From: Bacillota bacterium
Lineage (GTDB): Bacteria > Bacillota_E > JAJZYS01 > JAILZS01
Direction: 5' to 3'
DNA length: 9,165 bases
NCBI GenBank assembly: GCA_021817625.1
Contig: JAKASY010000047.1
Span: 1-9,165, forward strand
The position numbers and the translations under genes are program-made. Shown piece by piece: positions 1 through 6,217 of the stretch (positions within the stretch are counted from its first letter, which is position 1; every line of letters begins with the position of its first letter). Under the pieces are notes generated by a model, which was not told where the DNA came from, made no database searches, and worked only from the letters and a program-made list of their open reading frames with translations.

Positions 1-1
1 G

Positions 2-748
2 GCGGGCGGGCGGCCGTCGCGGCGCGAGGGCGAGGCGCTGCACGTCCTCGTGGGGCCCGGATGCCTCGCGCTCCTCGCGCCGTCCGCGCCCGGGCCTGGC
101 GCCCGCCTGGCGCGTAGCGCGGCCGACGCCCTGGGGCGCGAGTGGGCGCGCGAGGACCTGCACCTCGTGATGGACGGCGTGGCCGTCGGCCATGCGCTCA
201 CCACGCTGCTCGGGCTGGCGGTGGACGCCGCGTTCGACGCCGTGGACTCGGTGGCGGTCGCCGCCCGACGCATCGAGACGCGGGCCCTGAGCCGCCAGGG
301 CGCGCACGCGGGCGGCTCGCCGGCCCTGCTCACCCAGCGCCGCCGCGCGGAAAGCCTGCGCGCCGCGCTCGGGGTGCTGCGCGACGGCATCGGCGCGCTC
401 CGGCGCGACCCGCCGCGCGGCGTCGGCAGCCGTTTCGTGCGCCGCCTGGACGACGTCGACAACCACCTGGGCCAGGCCTTCGACGCCGTCGACGCCGCGC
501 GCGACGGCCTCACGGCGGCAATCAACTACCACCTCGTGTCGTCACAGAACCGCGTGAACGAGGTGATCAAGACCCTTACCGTCCTGGCCACGGTGATCAC
601 GCCGATCAGCGTGATCTCCAGCATCTACGGCATGAACTTCGTGATGCCGGAGACCGAGTGGCGCTACGGCTACGTGTTCGCGCTGGGGCTCATGGCCACG
701 TGCGCCGGCGGCCTTCTCCTCTACTTCCGGCGCCGCGGCTGGATTTGA
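2..748 (+). CDS. corA: CorA-family magnesium/divalent cation transporter, C-terminal part (5' truncated)
   Basis: Inner-membrane pentameric channel for Mg2+ (some members carry Co2+, Ni2+ or Zn2+). The reading frame is open to the first base of the window, and its first residues (LHVLVGPGCLALLAP) match the beta-strand region inside CorA cytoplasmic domains. The true start therefore lies upstream, and the GTG at 50 is internal. About 248 residues remain. They comprise the end of the alpha/beta domain, a long helical stalk (about residues 60-190 of the visible part, rich in Arg/Ala/Asp), a first membrane helix ending in the YGMNF signature (bases 626-640), a short acidic loop (MPETEW), a second membrane helix and a basic C-terminus (FRRRGWI). 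The GMN triad is the family's selectivity motif and is intact. No clear terminator follows the TGA stop. The family call is firm, but the transported ion cannot be told from sequence. Confidence 0.92.
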   Translation, partial: AGGRPSRREGEALHVLVGPGCLALLAPSAPGPGARLARSAADALGREWAREDLHLVMDGVAVGHALTTLLGLAVDAAFDAVDSVAVAARRIETRALSRQGAHAGGSPALLTQRRRAESLRAALGVLRDGIGALRRDPPRGVGSRFVRRLDDVDNHLGQAFDAVDAARDGLTAAINYHLVSSQNRVNEVIKTLTVLATVITPISVISSIYGMNFVMPETEWRYGYVFALGLMATCAGGLLLYFRRRGWI

Positions 749-1075
749 GGGGACGCGCGAAGACTCCCAGAGCGAGCGGGGTCGGTCGCGCGATATGTCG
801 CGGGCTCCGCCGTGGCATGCCCACACAGGCGAGACCACCGCCGCGGCGGCGCGCGAGCTCGGCGAGGAGCCGGGCCGCGCGCCCGGCGGCCTGCGTCGGC
901 CGTACGCCTGCCTCTGGCGGCGCGGGGCGGAGGGCGACTGCCTCGTTCCATAGCCGAGCGGCCCGCGTTCACCCCAAACGGGGAGCTGCCCGACCACCGC
1001 CGGTTCGCGCCGTCGAACTGATCCGGCCGCTGGGTGGGCTGACGCGGGCACGGCTGGCCGAGATCGCGGCCGGCC
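749..1075. other. Long non-coding gap after corA
   Basis: About 330 bp with no credible gene. The open frames crossing it give Arg/Ala/Pro/Gly-rich translations without recognisable folds, typical of shadow frames in G+C-rich DNA. Third-position G/C bias is not consistent in any frame. It contains a perfect 7-bp inverted repeat (GCCGGGC, 869-875, with GCCCGGC, 881-887, 5-nt loop) and a small CCCC/GGGG hairpin (972-975 with 980-983), neither followed by a T-run. I see no tRNA, rRNA or known riboswitch consensus. It could hold 5' control sequence for the aminotransferase or an unrecognised small RNA. Confidence 0.5.
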
Positions 1076-1104
1076 CTGGTAGGCGTGGCCACGGATGGTA
1101 CAAT
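1076..1104 (+). promoter_or_regulatory. Extended -10 promoter candidate for the aminotransferase gene
   Basis: TGGTACAAT (1096-1104) matches the extended -10 form TGnTATAAT at all but one position and is a rare A/T-rich island in this stretch. The hexamer at the expected -35 position (about 1076-1081, CTGGTA) is poor, which is tolerated at extended -10 promoters. A perfect 10-bp palindrome, CGTGGCCACG (1084-1093), lies in the spacer and could be an operator. Transcription would start near 1111, leaving a leader of about 115 nt before the GTG start at 1226. This is seen by inspection only; the start site is inferred. Confidence 0.5.
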
Positions 1105-1110
1105 CCGCCC

Positions 1111-1242
1111 GAGGGAGCGGCGGCCCGTGCGCCGCCGCGCGCCCTGCCGCCCTCTCCGCTTGTGCCCGGCCGGGCAAATCCAGGGGCAAGAAGGAGCGGA
1201 CCGCCTGGTCCGGGGAGCGGGCGCTGTGGCGGCTTCGCCGCC
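1111..1242 (+). promoter_or_regulatory. Structured 5' leader of the aminotransferase mRNA (possible attenuator or riboswitch)
   Basis: The predicted leader holds four hairpins in a row. (a) GCGGCGGC (1117-1124) pairs with GCCGCCGC (1131-1138), closed by an outer GAGGG/CCCTC stem (1111-1115 with 1150-1154). (b) A 14-nt perfect palindrome, TGCCCGGCCGGGCA, spans 1163-1176. (c) CGGACC/GGTCCG (1197-1202 with 1207-1212, loop GCCT) ends where the Shine-Dalgarno GGGGAG (1212-1217) begins. (d) GGCGGC/GCCGCC (1228-1233 with 1237-1242) lies across the start of the gene. Hairpins touching the ribosome site suggest translational control. I do not recognise a known riboswitch class, and the high G+C raises the chance of accidental stems. 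Confidence 0.35.
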
Positions 1243-2551
1243 TTCATGCACGGACCAGGCGACGCCGATCGCTACCCGCGCCGCCGACGAGCTGCTCGAG
1301 CGCTTCGGACGCTACATGAATCCTGGCCTCGCGCGCACCTTCGCGTTCATGGGCCTGGCCCACCCGGAGGTGTGCGCCGAGGGGGCCTGGATCGAGGACG
1401 ACGAGGGCACGCGCTACCTCGACTTCGGCGCCGGCTATGGCGTGCAGGTCCTCGGCTACCGTCACCCGCGCCTCGTGGCGGCGGCCGTGCGCCAGCTGCA
1501 GGAGGGCATGGCGCTCGGGTCGCGCGTGCTCCTGTCGGCGCCCGCGGTCGACCTGGCGGAGCGCCTGGCGCACCTGACGCCTGGCGCGCTCGAGCGCTCC
1601 TTCTTCGTGAACTCGGGCACCGAGGCGGTCGAGGCGGCGATCAAGTTCGCCCGCCTCTCGACCGGTCGCAAGGAGATCGTGGCGACCGAGGGCGCCTACC
1701 ACGGCAAGACGATCGGCGCCCTGTCCGTGAGCGGCCGGCCGGTCTATCAGACGCCGTTCGAGCCGCTCATGCCGGGCGTGCGTAGGATCCCCTTCGGCGA
1801 CGGCGATGCCGTCGAGCGGGCGGTCAGCGCCGAGACGGCGGCGGTGGTGATCGAGCCGATCCAGGGCGAGGGCGGCGTGGTCATCCCGCCAGACGGCTAC
1901 CTCGCGCGCGTGCGAGCGGCCTGCGACCGCGCCGGGGCGCGCATGATCGTGGACGAGATCCAGACCGGCATGGGCCGCACGGGGCCGCTCTGGGCGATCG
2001 AGCACGAGAGCGGCGTCGTGCCCGACTACCTGTGCGCGGCCAAGGGCCTGGGCGGCGGCCTCGTGCCGATCGGCGCGGTGGTCGGCACGGCGGAGGCGAC
2101 CGCCTTCCTCGACCCCCTGCCGCTCATCCACACCTCGACCTTCGGCGGCGGTGCGCTCGCGGCGACGATCGGCTGCGCCACGCTCGACCTCCTCGTCGAG
2201 CTCGACCTGCGGGCGCGCGTCGAGTCGCTCGGGGAGCGCGCCCTCGCCCGCCTGCGCGCGCTCAAGGCGCGCCACCCCGATCTCGTGGCGGAGGTGCGCG
2301 GCCGGGGCCTGATGATGGCGCTCGAGGTAGCCGCGCCCGGCGTCGCGGGCATGGTGATGGCCGGACTCTTCCAGCGCCACGTGCTCGTGGCGCACACCCT
2401 GAACAACGAGCGCGTGCTCCGCCTCCTACCTCCGCTTGTCGTGACGGACGGGGAGATGGACACAGCGCTCTCGGCGTTCGACGCCGCCTTCGCCGACGCC
2501 GCCGAGGACGCCGCCGAGCTCGTGCGCGAGGAGGATGGCAGCGATGCCTGA
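1226..2551 (+). CDS. Class III PLP aminotransferase, putrescine aminotransferase-like (YgjG/PatA type)
   Basis: PLP-dependent transfer of a terminal amino group to a 2-oxo acid. The closest remembered relative is E. coli putrescine aminotransferase (putrescine + 2-oxoglutarate to 4-aminobutanal + glutamate). Visible marks are FFVNSGTEAVEAA (phosphate-binding, about residue 129), EPIQGEGGV, VDEIQTGMGRTG with the pyridine-binding Asp243, CAAKGLGGG with Lys273 as the Schiff-base lysine, STFGG with Thr305, and the C-terminal VAHTLNNERVLRLLPPL, which closely parallels YgjG. The frame is open further upstream, but I chose GTG 1226 because GGGGAG lies 8 nt before it and the resulting 441 residues suit the family; the upstream translation is low-complexity. 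The gene overlaps the next one by 8 bp. Substrate is inferred: ornithine, acetylornithine or beta-amino acid aminotransferases share these motifs, although the nearby speD favours polyamines. Confidence 0.88.
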   Translation: MAASPPSCTDQATPIATRAADELLERFGRYMNPGLARTFAFMGLAHPEVCAEGAWIEDDEGTRYLDFGAGYGVQVLGYRHPRLVAAAVRQLQEGMALGSRVLLSAPAVDLAERLAHLTPGALERSFFVNSGTEAVEAAIKFARLSTGRKEIVATEGAYHGKTIGALSVSGRPVYQTPFEPLMPGVRRIPFGDGDAVERAVSAETAAVVIEPIQGEGGVVIPPDGYLARVRAACDRAGARMIVDEIQTGMGRTGPLWAIEHESGVVPDYLCAAKGLGGGLVPIGAVVGTAEATAFLDPLPLIHTSTFGGGALAATIGCATLDLLVELDLRARVESLGERALARLRALKARHPDLVAEVRGRGLMMALEVAAPGVAGMVMAGLFQRHVLVAHTLNNERVLRLLPPLVVTDGEMDTALSAFDAAFADAAEDAAELVREEDGSDA

Positions 2552-3005
2552 GGTGTCGGTGGCGCAGCGCCTGCGCGCGCGGCCCGAGACGGTGTGGGTG
2601 CTCGTGTCGGACATGGAGTCCTTTCCGCGCTTCATGTCGAGCGTGCTGTCGGTCAAGGTGCTCGAGCGGGGGGACGGCTTCACGCGCTCGGAGTGGGTGT
2701 GCCGGCTCCAGGGCATGCGCTTTCGCTGGGTGGAGCGCGACGACTTCGACGCTACCGCGGGCATCATCCGCTACGCCCAGGTGGAGGGCGACCTGAAGCG
2801 CTTCGAGGGCGAGTGGCAGCTGACGCCGCCGCCTGGGACGCCGAGCGACGAGACCGACGTGCGCCTGCGCACGCTGTTCGACTTCGGCCTGCCGATGCTC
2901 TCGGCCATGCTCGACCCCGTGGCGAAGATCGCCCTGCGCAAGAACGTCGAGGCGATGCTGCGCGGCCTCGAGGAGGAGGTGGCGCGGTCAAGCGCACGGG
3001 TCTGA
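2544..3005 (+). CDS. SRPBCC (START/polyketide cyclase/COQ10-like) small protein
   Basis: A 153-residue protein predicted to form the helix-grip fold that encloses a hydrophobic ligand. The N-terminal strand (MPEVSVAQRLRA) is followed by the typical helix pair RPETVWVLVSDMESFPRFM. Next come strands with WVERDDFD, an IIRYAQVEGDLKRFEGEW stretch of the kind seen in aromatase/cyclase-like members, and a long C-terminal helix (about residues 110-150). ATG 2544 is preferred over ATG 2535 because GGAGG (2530-2534) is 9 nt before the former and abuts the latter. It overlaps the aminotransferase stop by 8 bp, so the two are probably translationally coupled. No catalytic residues are identifiable. Alternatives are a RatA/COQ10-type lipid-binding protein or a cyclase; ligand and role are unknown. 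Confidence 0.8.
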   Translation: MPEVSVAQRLRARPETVWVLVSDMESFPRFMSSVLSVKVLERGDGFTRSEWVCRLQGMRFRWVERDDFDATAGIIRYAQVEGDLKRFEGEWQLTPPPGTPSDETDVRLRTLFDFGLPMLSAMLDPVAKIALRKNVEAMLRGLEEEVARSSARV

Positions 3006-3104
3006 TGCGCGATTGCATGCGAGGGAGATAGCGCGAGCAAAGCAGAGCATTTCGCAGGCGCACCCGCCGGCCTTGCGGAATACGCGGCTTCCCGCCAAAC
3101 TTTG

Positions 3105-3132
3105 TTGACATCCGACGCTTTTCTGCTACACT
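3105..3132 (+). promoter_or_regulatory. Sigma-70-type promoter of speD
   Basis: A perfect TTGACA -35 (3105-3110) and a TACACT -10 (3127-3132) are separated by 16 bp, with an additional TG extension (3124-3125) one base before the -10. The surrounding sequence is unusually A/T-rich for this window. Transcription would start at about 3139-3140, giving a leader of about 35 nt to the speD ATG. This is the best promoter in the window. Confidence 0.85.
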
Positions 3133-3173
3133 CCTGCTTGTGCAATCGGGCATATGAGGGGGTTGGGAGCAAG

Positions 3174-3551
3174 ATGAAGGCGCTGGGCCGGCACATCCTG
3201 GCCGAGGTGTTCGGATGTGACCGGGCCGTCCTCGACGACCCCGAGAGGGTGGAGAGGATTCTTGTTGCCGCGGCGCTCGACGCGGGGGCCGAGGTCCGGG
3301 AGGTAGCCTTCCACAAGTTCAGCCCACAAGGCGTGAGCGGCGTGGTCATCATTTCCGAGTCCCACCTGGCGGTGCACACCTGGCCCGAGCTCGGCTATGC
3401 CGCGCTGGACGTGTTCACGTGTGGCGACCGCGTGGACCCCTGGCAGGCGTGCGACGCGGTGGTTGCCGGCTTCGGCGCCCAGAACGTCACCGCCAGCGAG
3501 ACGCTGCGGGGCATCCAGGTGGCGGCGGTGGAGCGCGCGGTGGCCGGCTAG
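3174..3551 (+). CDS. speD: S-adenosylmethionine decarboxylase proenzyme
   Basis: Decarboxylates S-adenosylmethionine to the aminopropyl donor for spermidine synthesis, using a pyruvoyl group made by self-cleavage. The 125-residue length and key positions match the short Thermotoga/Bacillus class. The segment [12 protein letters not shown] places the cleavage between Glu62 and Ser63 (Ser63 becomes the pyruvoyl group). His68 (processing) and Cys83 in DVFTCG (catalytic proton donor) fall at exactly the numbers used for the T. maritima enzyme. ATG 3174 is supported by this numbering and by G-rich Shine-Dalgarno sequence (GAGGGGG, 3156-3162, or GGGAG, 3165-3169). The gene has its own promoter and is closed by a hairpin terminator, so it is probably a single-gene transcript. 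No spermidine synthase is visible nearby. Confidence 0.97.
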   Translation: MKALGRHILAEVFGCDRAVLDDPERVERILVAAALDAGAEVREVAFHKFSPQGVSGVVIISESHLAVHTWPELGYAALDVFTCGDRVDPWQACDAVVAGFGAQNVTASETLRGIQVAAVERAVAG

Positions 3552-3575
3552 CGGGGCGGGCGCGCGGGCGGCGGG

Positions 3576-3602
3576 GTGGCGGCTCACCGCCACTCTTTCT
3601 TT
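3576..3602 (+). terminator. Rho-independent terminator after speD
   Basis: GTGGCGG (3576-3582) pairs perfectly with CCGCCAC (3587-3593) around a CTCA tetraloop, followed at once by TCTTTCTTT (3594-3602). The stem is 7 bp, and the T-rich tract is one of very few in the window. It separates speD from the ndk group. Confidence 0.85.
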
Positions 3603-3633
3603 GGTCTAACGCGGCATAGGAAGGCGGCGGAGC

Positions 3634-4101
3634 ATGCAGGCGCAGACGGAGCGCACGCTCGTCCTGGTCAAGCCGGACGGGGTGGCGCGCAGGCTCGTGG
3701 GCGAGATCGTGGGCCGGCTTGAGCGCAAGGGGCTGAGGCTTTGCGCGATGAAGCTCCTCGTCCTGTCGGAGGCCCAGGCCGAGGCGCACTATGCGCCGCA
3801 CGTCGGCAAGCCGTTCTACCCGGGCCTGATCCGGTTCATCACGGCCGGCCCGAGCGTGGCCATGGTGTTCGAGGGGCCGCGCGCGATCGCCCTCGTGCGG
3901 GCGGCGATGGGCGCCACGGACCCTCTCAACGCGGCGCCGGGCAGCATCCGGGGCGACCTGGCCGTGGACATGGGCATGAACCTCGTGCACGGGTCGGACA
4001 GCGGCGAGTCCGCGGCGCGGGAGATCGCGAACCTGTTCACCGCCGCCGACATCGTCGAGCGGCCGCTGCCCGACGAGGGCTGGCTGTTTGGCGGCGAGTA
4101 G
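3634..4101 (+). CDS. ndk: Nucleoside diphosphate kinase
   Basis: Balances (d)NTP pools by moving the gamma phosphate of an NTP to NDPs through a phosphohistidine. The 155-residue sequence begins with the family strand TLVLVKPDGVARRLVGEI and contains GSIRGDL and the active-site block NLVHGSDS, with His119 as the phosphorylated residue. It is slightly longer than the usual 140-150 residues, mainly at the C-terminus (DEGWLFGGE). AGGAAGG (3618-3624) sits 9 nt before ATG 3634. It follows the speD terminator, so it needs its own promoter, but none stands out in the 31 bases between. The end overlaps the next gene by 14 bp, tying ndk expression to purine salvage of methylthio-nucleosides. Confidence 0.96.
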   Translation: MQAQTERTLVLVKPDGVARRLVGEIVGRLERKGLRLCAMKLLVLSEAQAEAHYAPHVGKPFYPGLIRFITAGPSVAMVFEGPRAIALVRAAMGATDPLNAAPGSIRGDLAVDMGMNLVHGSDSGESAAREIANLFTAADIVERPLPDEGWLFGGE

Positions 4102-4903
4102 CCTCGGCCTGATCGGCGGCACCGGCTTCGAGCGGGCGCTCACGGCCGGGGCGCGCCGGGAGGCGGTGGACACCCCCTACGGGCCCGTCGGGCTCTGGCA
4201 CGGCGAGCTCTCCGGGCGCGAGGCGCTCTTCTGGTCGCGCCACGGCGAGGGGCACGCTGTGCCGCCTCACCGCGTCCCCACGCGCGCCGGCCTGTGGGCG
4301 CTTCGCCTGCGGGGTGCGACGCGCGTCCTCGCCACCGCGGCCGTCGGCTCGCTCGTGCCGGAGCGCCTAGCGCCGGGCAGCCTGGCCGCGGTCGCGGACG
4401 CCATCGACATGACGCGCGGCGGCCGGCCGCAGACATACTTCGACGGCCCGCCGCTGCCGGTCGTGCACCTCGATTCCTCAGCGCTCTACTGCCCGGATCT
4501 GCGCCGGCGCCTGGCCGCAGCGGCCGGCGTCTGCGGCCTCGGCCCGCTGCCCGAGGCGGTCATGGTGGTGACCGACGGGCCCCGCCTCGAGACGCCGGCG
4601 GAGATCCGCGCATACAGCCGGCTGGGCGCGGAGGTCGTCGGCATGACGGGCCTGCCGGAGGCCGCGCTGGCCAGGGAGCTGGGGCTCGGCTACGCGAGCC
4701 TGGCCGTGGTGACCAACGCGGCCGCCGGCCTCGCGGCCGCCATCGACCCGGGCGAGGTCGTGCGCCTGGCGCGGGCCGCAGCCGCGGCGGTCGTGCAACT
4801 GTTCGAGGAGGTGGCGCGCGGCTGGGAGGGCGAGGCGTGCGCCTGCTGCCGTGCGCCCGGGGCCGCGCCGCCCTTTCCCTGGCGCGCGGGGACGGAGGCG
4901 TGA
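4088..4903 (+). CDS. S-methyl-5'-thioinosine phosphorylase-like (MTAP/PNP family)
   Basis: Phosphorolysis of a methylthio-purine nucleoside to methylthioribose-1-phosphate and free base. Family marks are LIGGTGF (phosphate loop, about residues 8-14), SRHGEGH, PPHRVPTRA, TDGPRLETPAEI and VGMTGLPEAALARE with Met186. The segment VVTNAAAG with Asn210 resembles the VVNPAAG of P. aeruginosa methylthioinosine phosphorylase. True MTA phosphorylases carry an Asp pair (TDYD type) there to bind the 6-amino group, so Asn suggests a 6-oxopurine (hypoxanthine) product. This reading is supported by the deaminase encoded next door. Automated pipelines may call it mtnP. TTG 4088 is chosen because it gives the expected N-terminus directly before the GGTG loop and has GAGGG (4075-4079) 8 nt upstream. 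An odd C-terminal tail with a Cys cluster (ACACCRAPG) extends it to 271 residues, beyond the roughly 245 of the Pseudomonas enzyme. Confidence 0.88.
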   Translation: MAASSLGLIGGTGFERALTAGARREAVDTPYGPVGLWHGELSGREALFWSRHGEGHAVPPHRVPTRAGLWALRLRGATRVLATAAVGSLVPERLAPGSLAAVADAIDMTRGGRPQTYFDGPPLPVVHLDSSALYCPDLRRRLAAAAGVCGLGPLPEAVMVVTDGPRLETPAEIRAYSRLGAEVVGMTGLPEAALARELGLGYASLAVVTNAAAGLAAAIDPGEVVRLARAAAAAVVQLFEEVARGWEGEACACCRAPGAAPPFPWRAGTEA

Positions 4904-6198
4904 CCGCGTCGGCGGCCCTGCGCCTGCGCGCCGGCATGGCGCTCGACGCCGAGCGCGTGCTCGGCGCCTGCGACGTCGTGGTGGAGGGCGGCCGGATCCG
5001 GGCGATCGAGCCACCGCAAAGCGCGCTCGCGCCGGACGAGCGCGTGCTCGGCGGCGAGGGCTGCCTCCTCATGCCCGGGCTGGTGAACGCGCATACGCAC
5101 CTTTCCATGACGCTTCTCCGGGGCCTCGGCGTCGACCAGCCGCTTCGGCGCTGGCTCGAGGACCACATCTGGCCGGCCGAGGCACGCATGGACCGCGACG
5201 ACGTGTACTGGGGCGCCCTCCTGGGAACGGCGGAAGCTCTCCTCGGCGGCACGACCGCGGTCGTGGACATGTATTTCCACGAGGCGGCCGTGGCCGAGGC
5301 CTGTCGCGAAAGCGGCGTGCGCGCCTCCCTCGCCGTGGGCCTAGCGGGCGAGGGGGCGGAGTTCGAGGCGCGCCTTCACGCGGCGGCGGCGCAGGTCGTC
5401 GACTGGCGGTCGGGCGGCCCGGAGCGCGTGGAGATGCGCCTTGGGCCGCACGCCCCCTACACGTGCCCGCCAGCCTCCCTGCGCCTCGTGGCGCGGGCGG
5501 CCGAGGAGGCGCGGTGCGGCATCCACATCCACCTGGCCGAGACGCGGGCGGAGGTGGACGAGGCGCTCGCCGCCCACGGCCGCACGCCCGTGGAGCTCGC
5601 GGCGGACGCGGGCCTGTTCGCGCGCCCGACGCAGGCCGCCCACGTCGTCTGGCCGGGCCCGGGCGACGCGGCCCTCCTCGCCGCGTCCGGCGCCGTGGTG
5701 GCGCACTGCCCGGCCTCGAACCTCCAGCTTGCCTCGGGCATCGCCCCCGCGGTGGCGCTCGCCGACGCGGGCGTGCGCCTCGCCCTCGGGGCGGACGGGC
5801 CGGCGAGCGCGCCGTCGCTGGACATGTTCGAGACGATGCGTCTGGCCTGGCTCCTGGGCAAGGGGGCGGGCCTCGACGCCAGCCGGCCCACGGCGCGCGA
5901 GGCGTTCGCCTGGGCGACGGTCGGCGGCGCCCAGGCGCTCGGGCTGGCGGACCTGGGACGCATCGCGGTCGGCCAGCGGGCGGACCTCGTCCTGTGCGAC
6001 CTGGAGCGGCCGGGCCTGTGGCCGCTGCCGCCCGACCCCTACGCGGCGGTGGTCCAGGGCGTGCGCGCGGGCGACGTGCGCGCCGTGGTGGTCGACGGCG
6101 AGGTGCGGGTGCGCGACGGGCGGCTCGTCGACCTCGACGTCGCGGCGCTCCGGCGCGAGGCGCTGGCGAGGTCCGCCCGCCTGCGGGCCGGTGGCTAG
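4900..6198 (+). CDS. mtaD: 5'-methylthioadenosine / S-adenosylhomocysteine deaminase (amidohydrolase)
   Basis: Hydrolytic deamination of MTA (and often S-adenosylhomocysteine or adenosine) to the inosine analogue, in the cytoplasm. The metal-dependent TIM-barrel is complete. It has PGLVNAHTHLSMTLLRG (His65, His67), HIHLAET (His209, His211, Glu214), AHVVW (His248), AHCPASN (His269) and LGADGPASAPSLDMFETMR with Asp299. The C-terminus returns to the small beta-sandwich (IAVGQRADLVL, then VVDGEVRVRDGR). The 432-residue length is normal. GTG 4900 overlaps the phosphorylase stop as GTGA, and GGGGA (4888-4892) lies 7 nt before it. Together with that phosphorylase it makes a two-step MTA disposal route. 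Related SsnA/TrzN-type or guanine deaminases are less likely because of the neighbour and the LRG motif after HTH. It runs head-on into comB with only 19 bp between the stops and no terminator. Confidence 0.93.
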   Translation: MTASAALRLRAGMALDAERVLGACDVVVEGGRIRAIEPPQSALAPDERVLGGEGCLLMPGLVNAHTHLSMTLLRGLGVDQPLRRWLEDHIWPAEARMDRDDVYWGALLGTAEALLGGTTAVVDMYFHEAAVAEACRESGVRASLAVGLAGEGAEFEARLHAAAAQVVDWRSGGPERVEMRLGPHAPYTCPPASLRLVARAAEEARCGIHIHLAETRAEVDEALAAHGRTPVELAADAGLFARPTQAAHVVWPGPGDAALLAASGAVVAHCPASNLQLASGIAPAVALADAGVRLALGADGPASAPSLDMFETMRLAWLLGKGAGLDASRPTAREAFAWATVGGAQALGLADLGRIAVGQRADLVLCDLERPGLWPLPPDPYAAVVQGVRAGDVRAVVVDGEVRVRDGRLVDLDVAALRREALARSARLRAGG

Positions 6199-6217
6199 CG
6201 GCCCCAGCCTCGCCGCG

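Noticed and set aside
789..802. CGCGA-TATG-TCGCG hairpin as a corA terminator
   Set aside because: Only 5 bp of stem and no T-run follows; not enough for an intrinsic terminator.
812..1021. 69-codon frame in the gap after corA
   Set aside because: Arg-rich translation, no clear SD, no recognisable domain and no consistent third-position bias.
1000..1024. GGTTCG stretch resembling a tRNA T-loop
   Set aside because: No matching acceptor, anticodon stem or CCA end could be assembled around it.
142..1785. 547-codon + strand frame spanning corA, the gap and the aminotransferase start
   Set aside because: It is out of phase with both real genes and its translation is Arg/Gly/Pro-rich low complexity.
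1244..2395. 383-codon open frame on the minus strand opposite the aminotransferase gene
   Set aside because: Its translation is His/Arg/Ala-rich with no fold, and it mirrors the codon phase of the well-supported + strand gene. Such antisense frames are expected at this G+C content.
3070..3098. GCGG/CCGC imperfect stem as a terminator for the SRPBCC gene
   Set aside because: The stem is short with a bulge and is followed by CAAACTTTG rather than a T-run; not convincing.
3594..3633. Promoter for the ndk group between the speD terminator and the ndk start
   Set aside because: TCTAAC and CATAGG were considered as -10 elements, but no -35 sits at a proper distance and the space overlaps the terminator.
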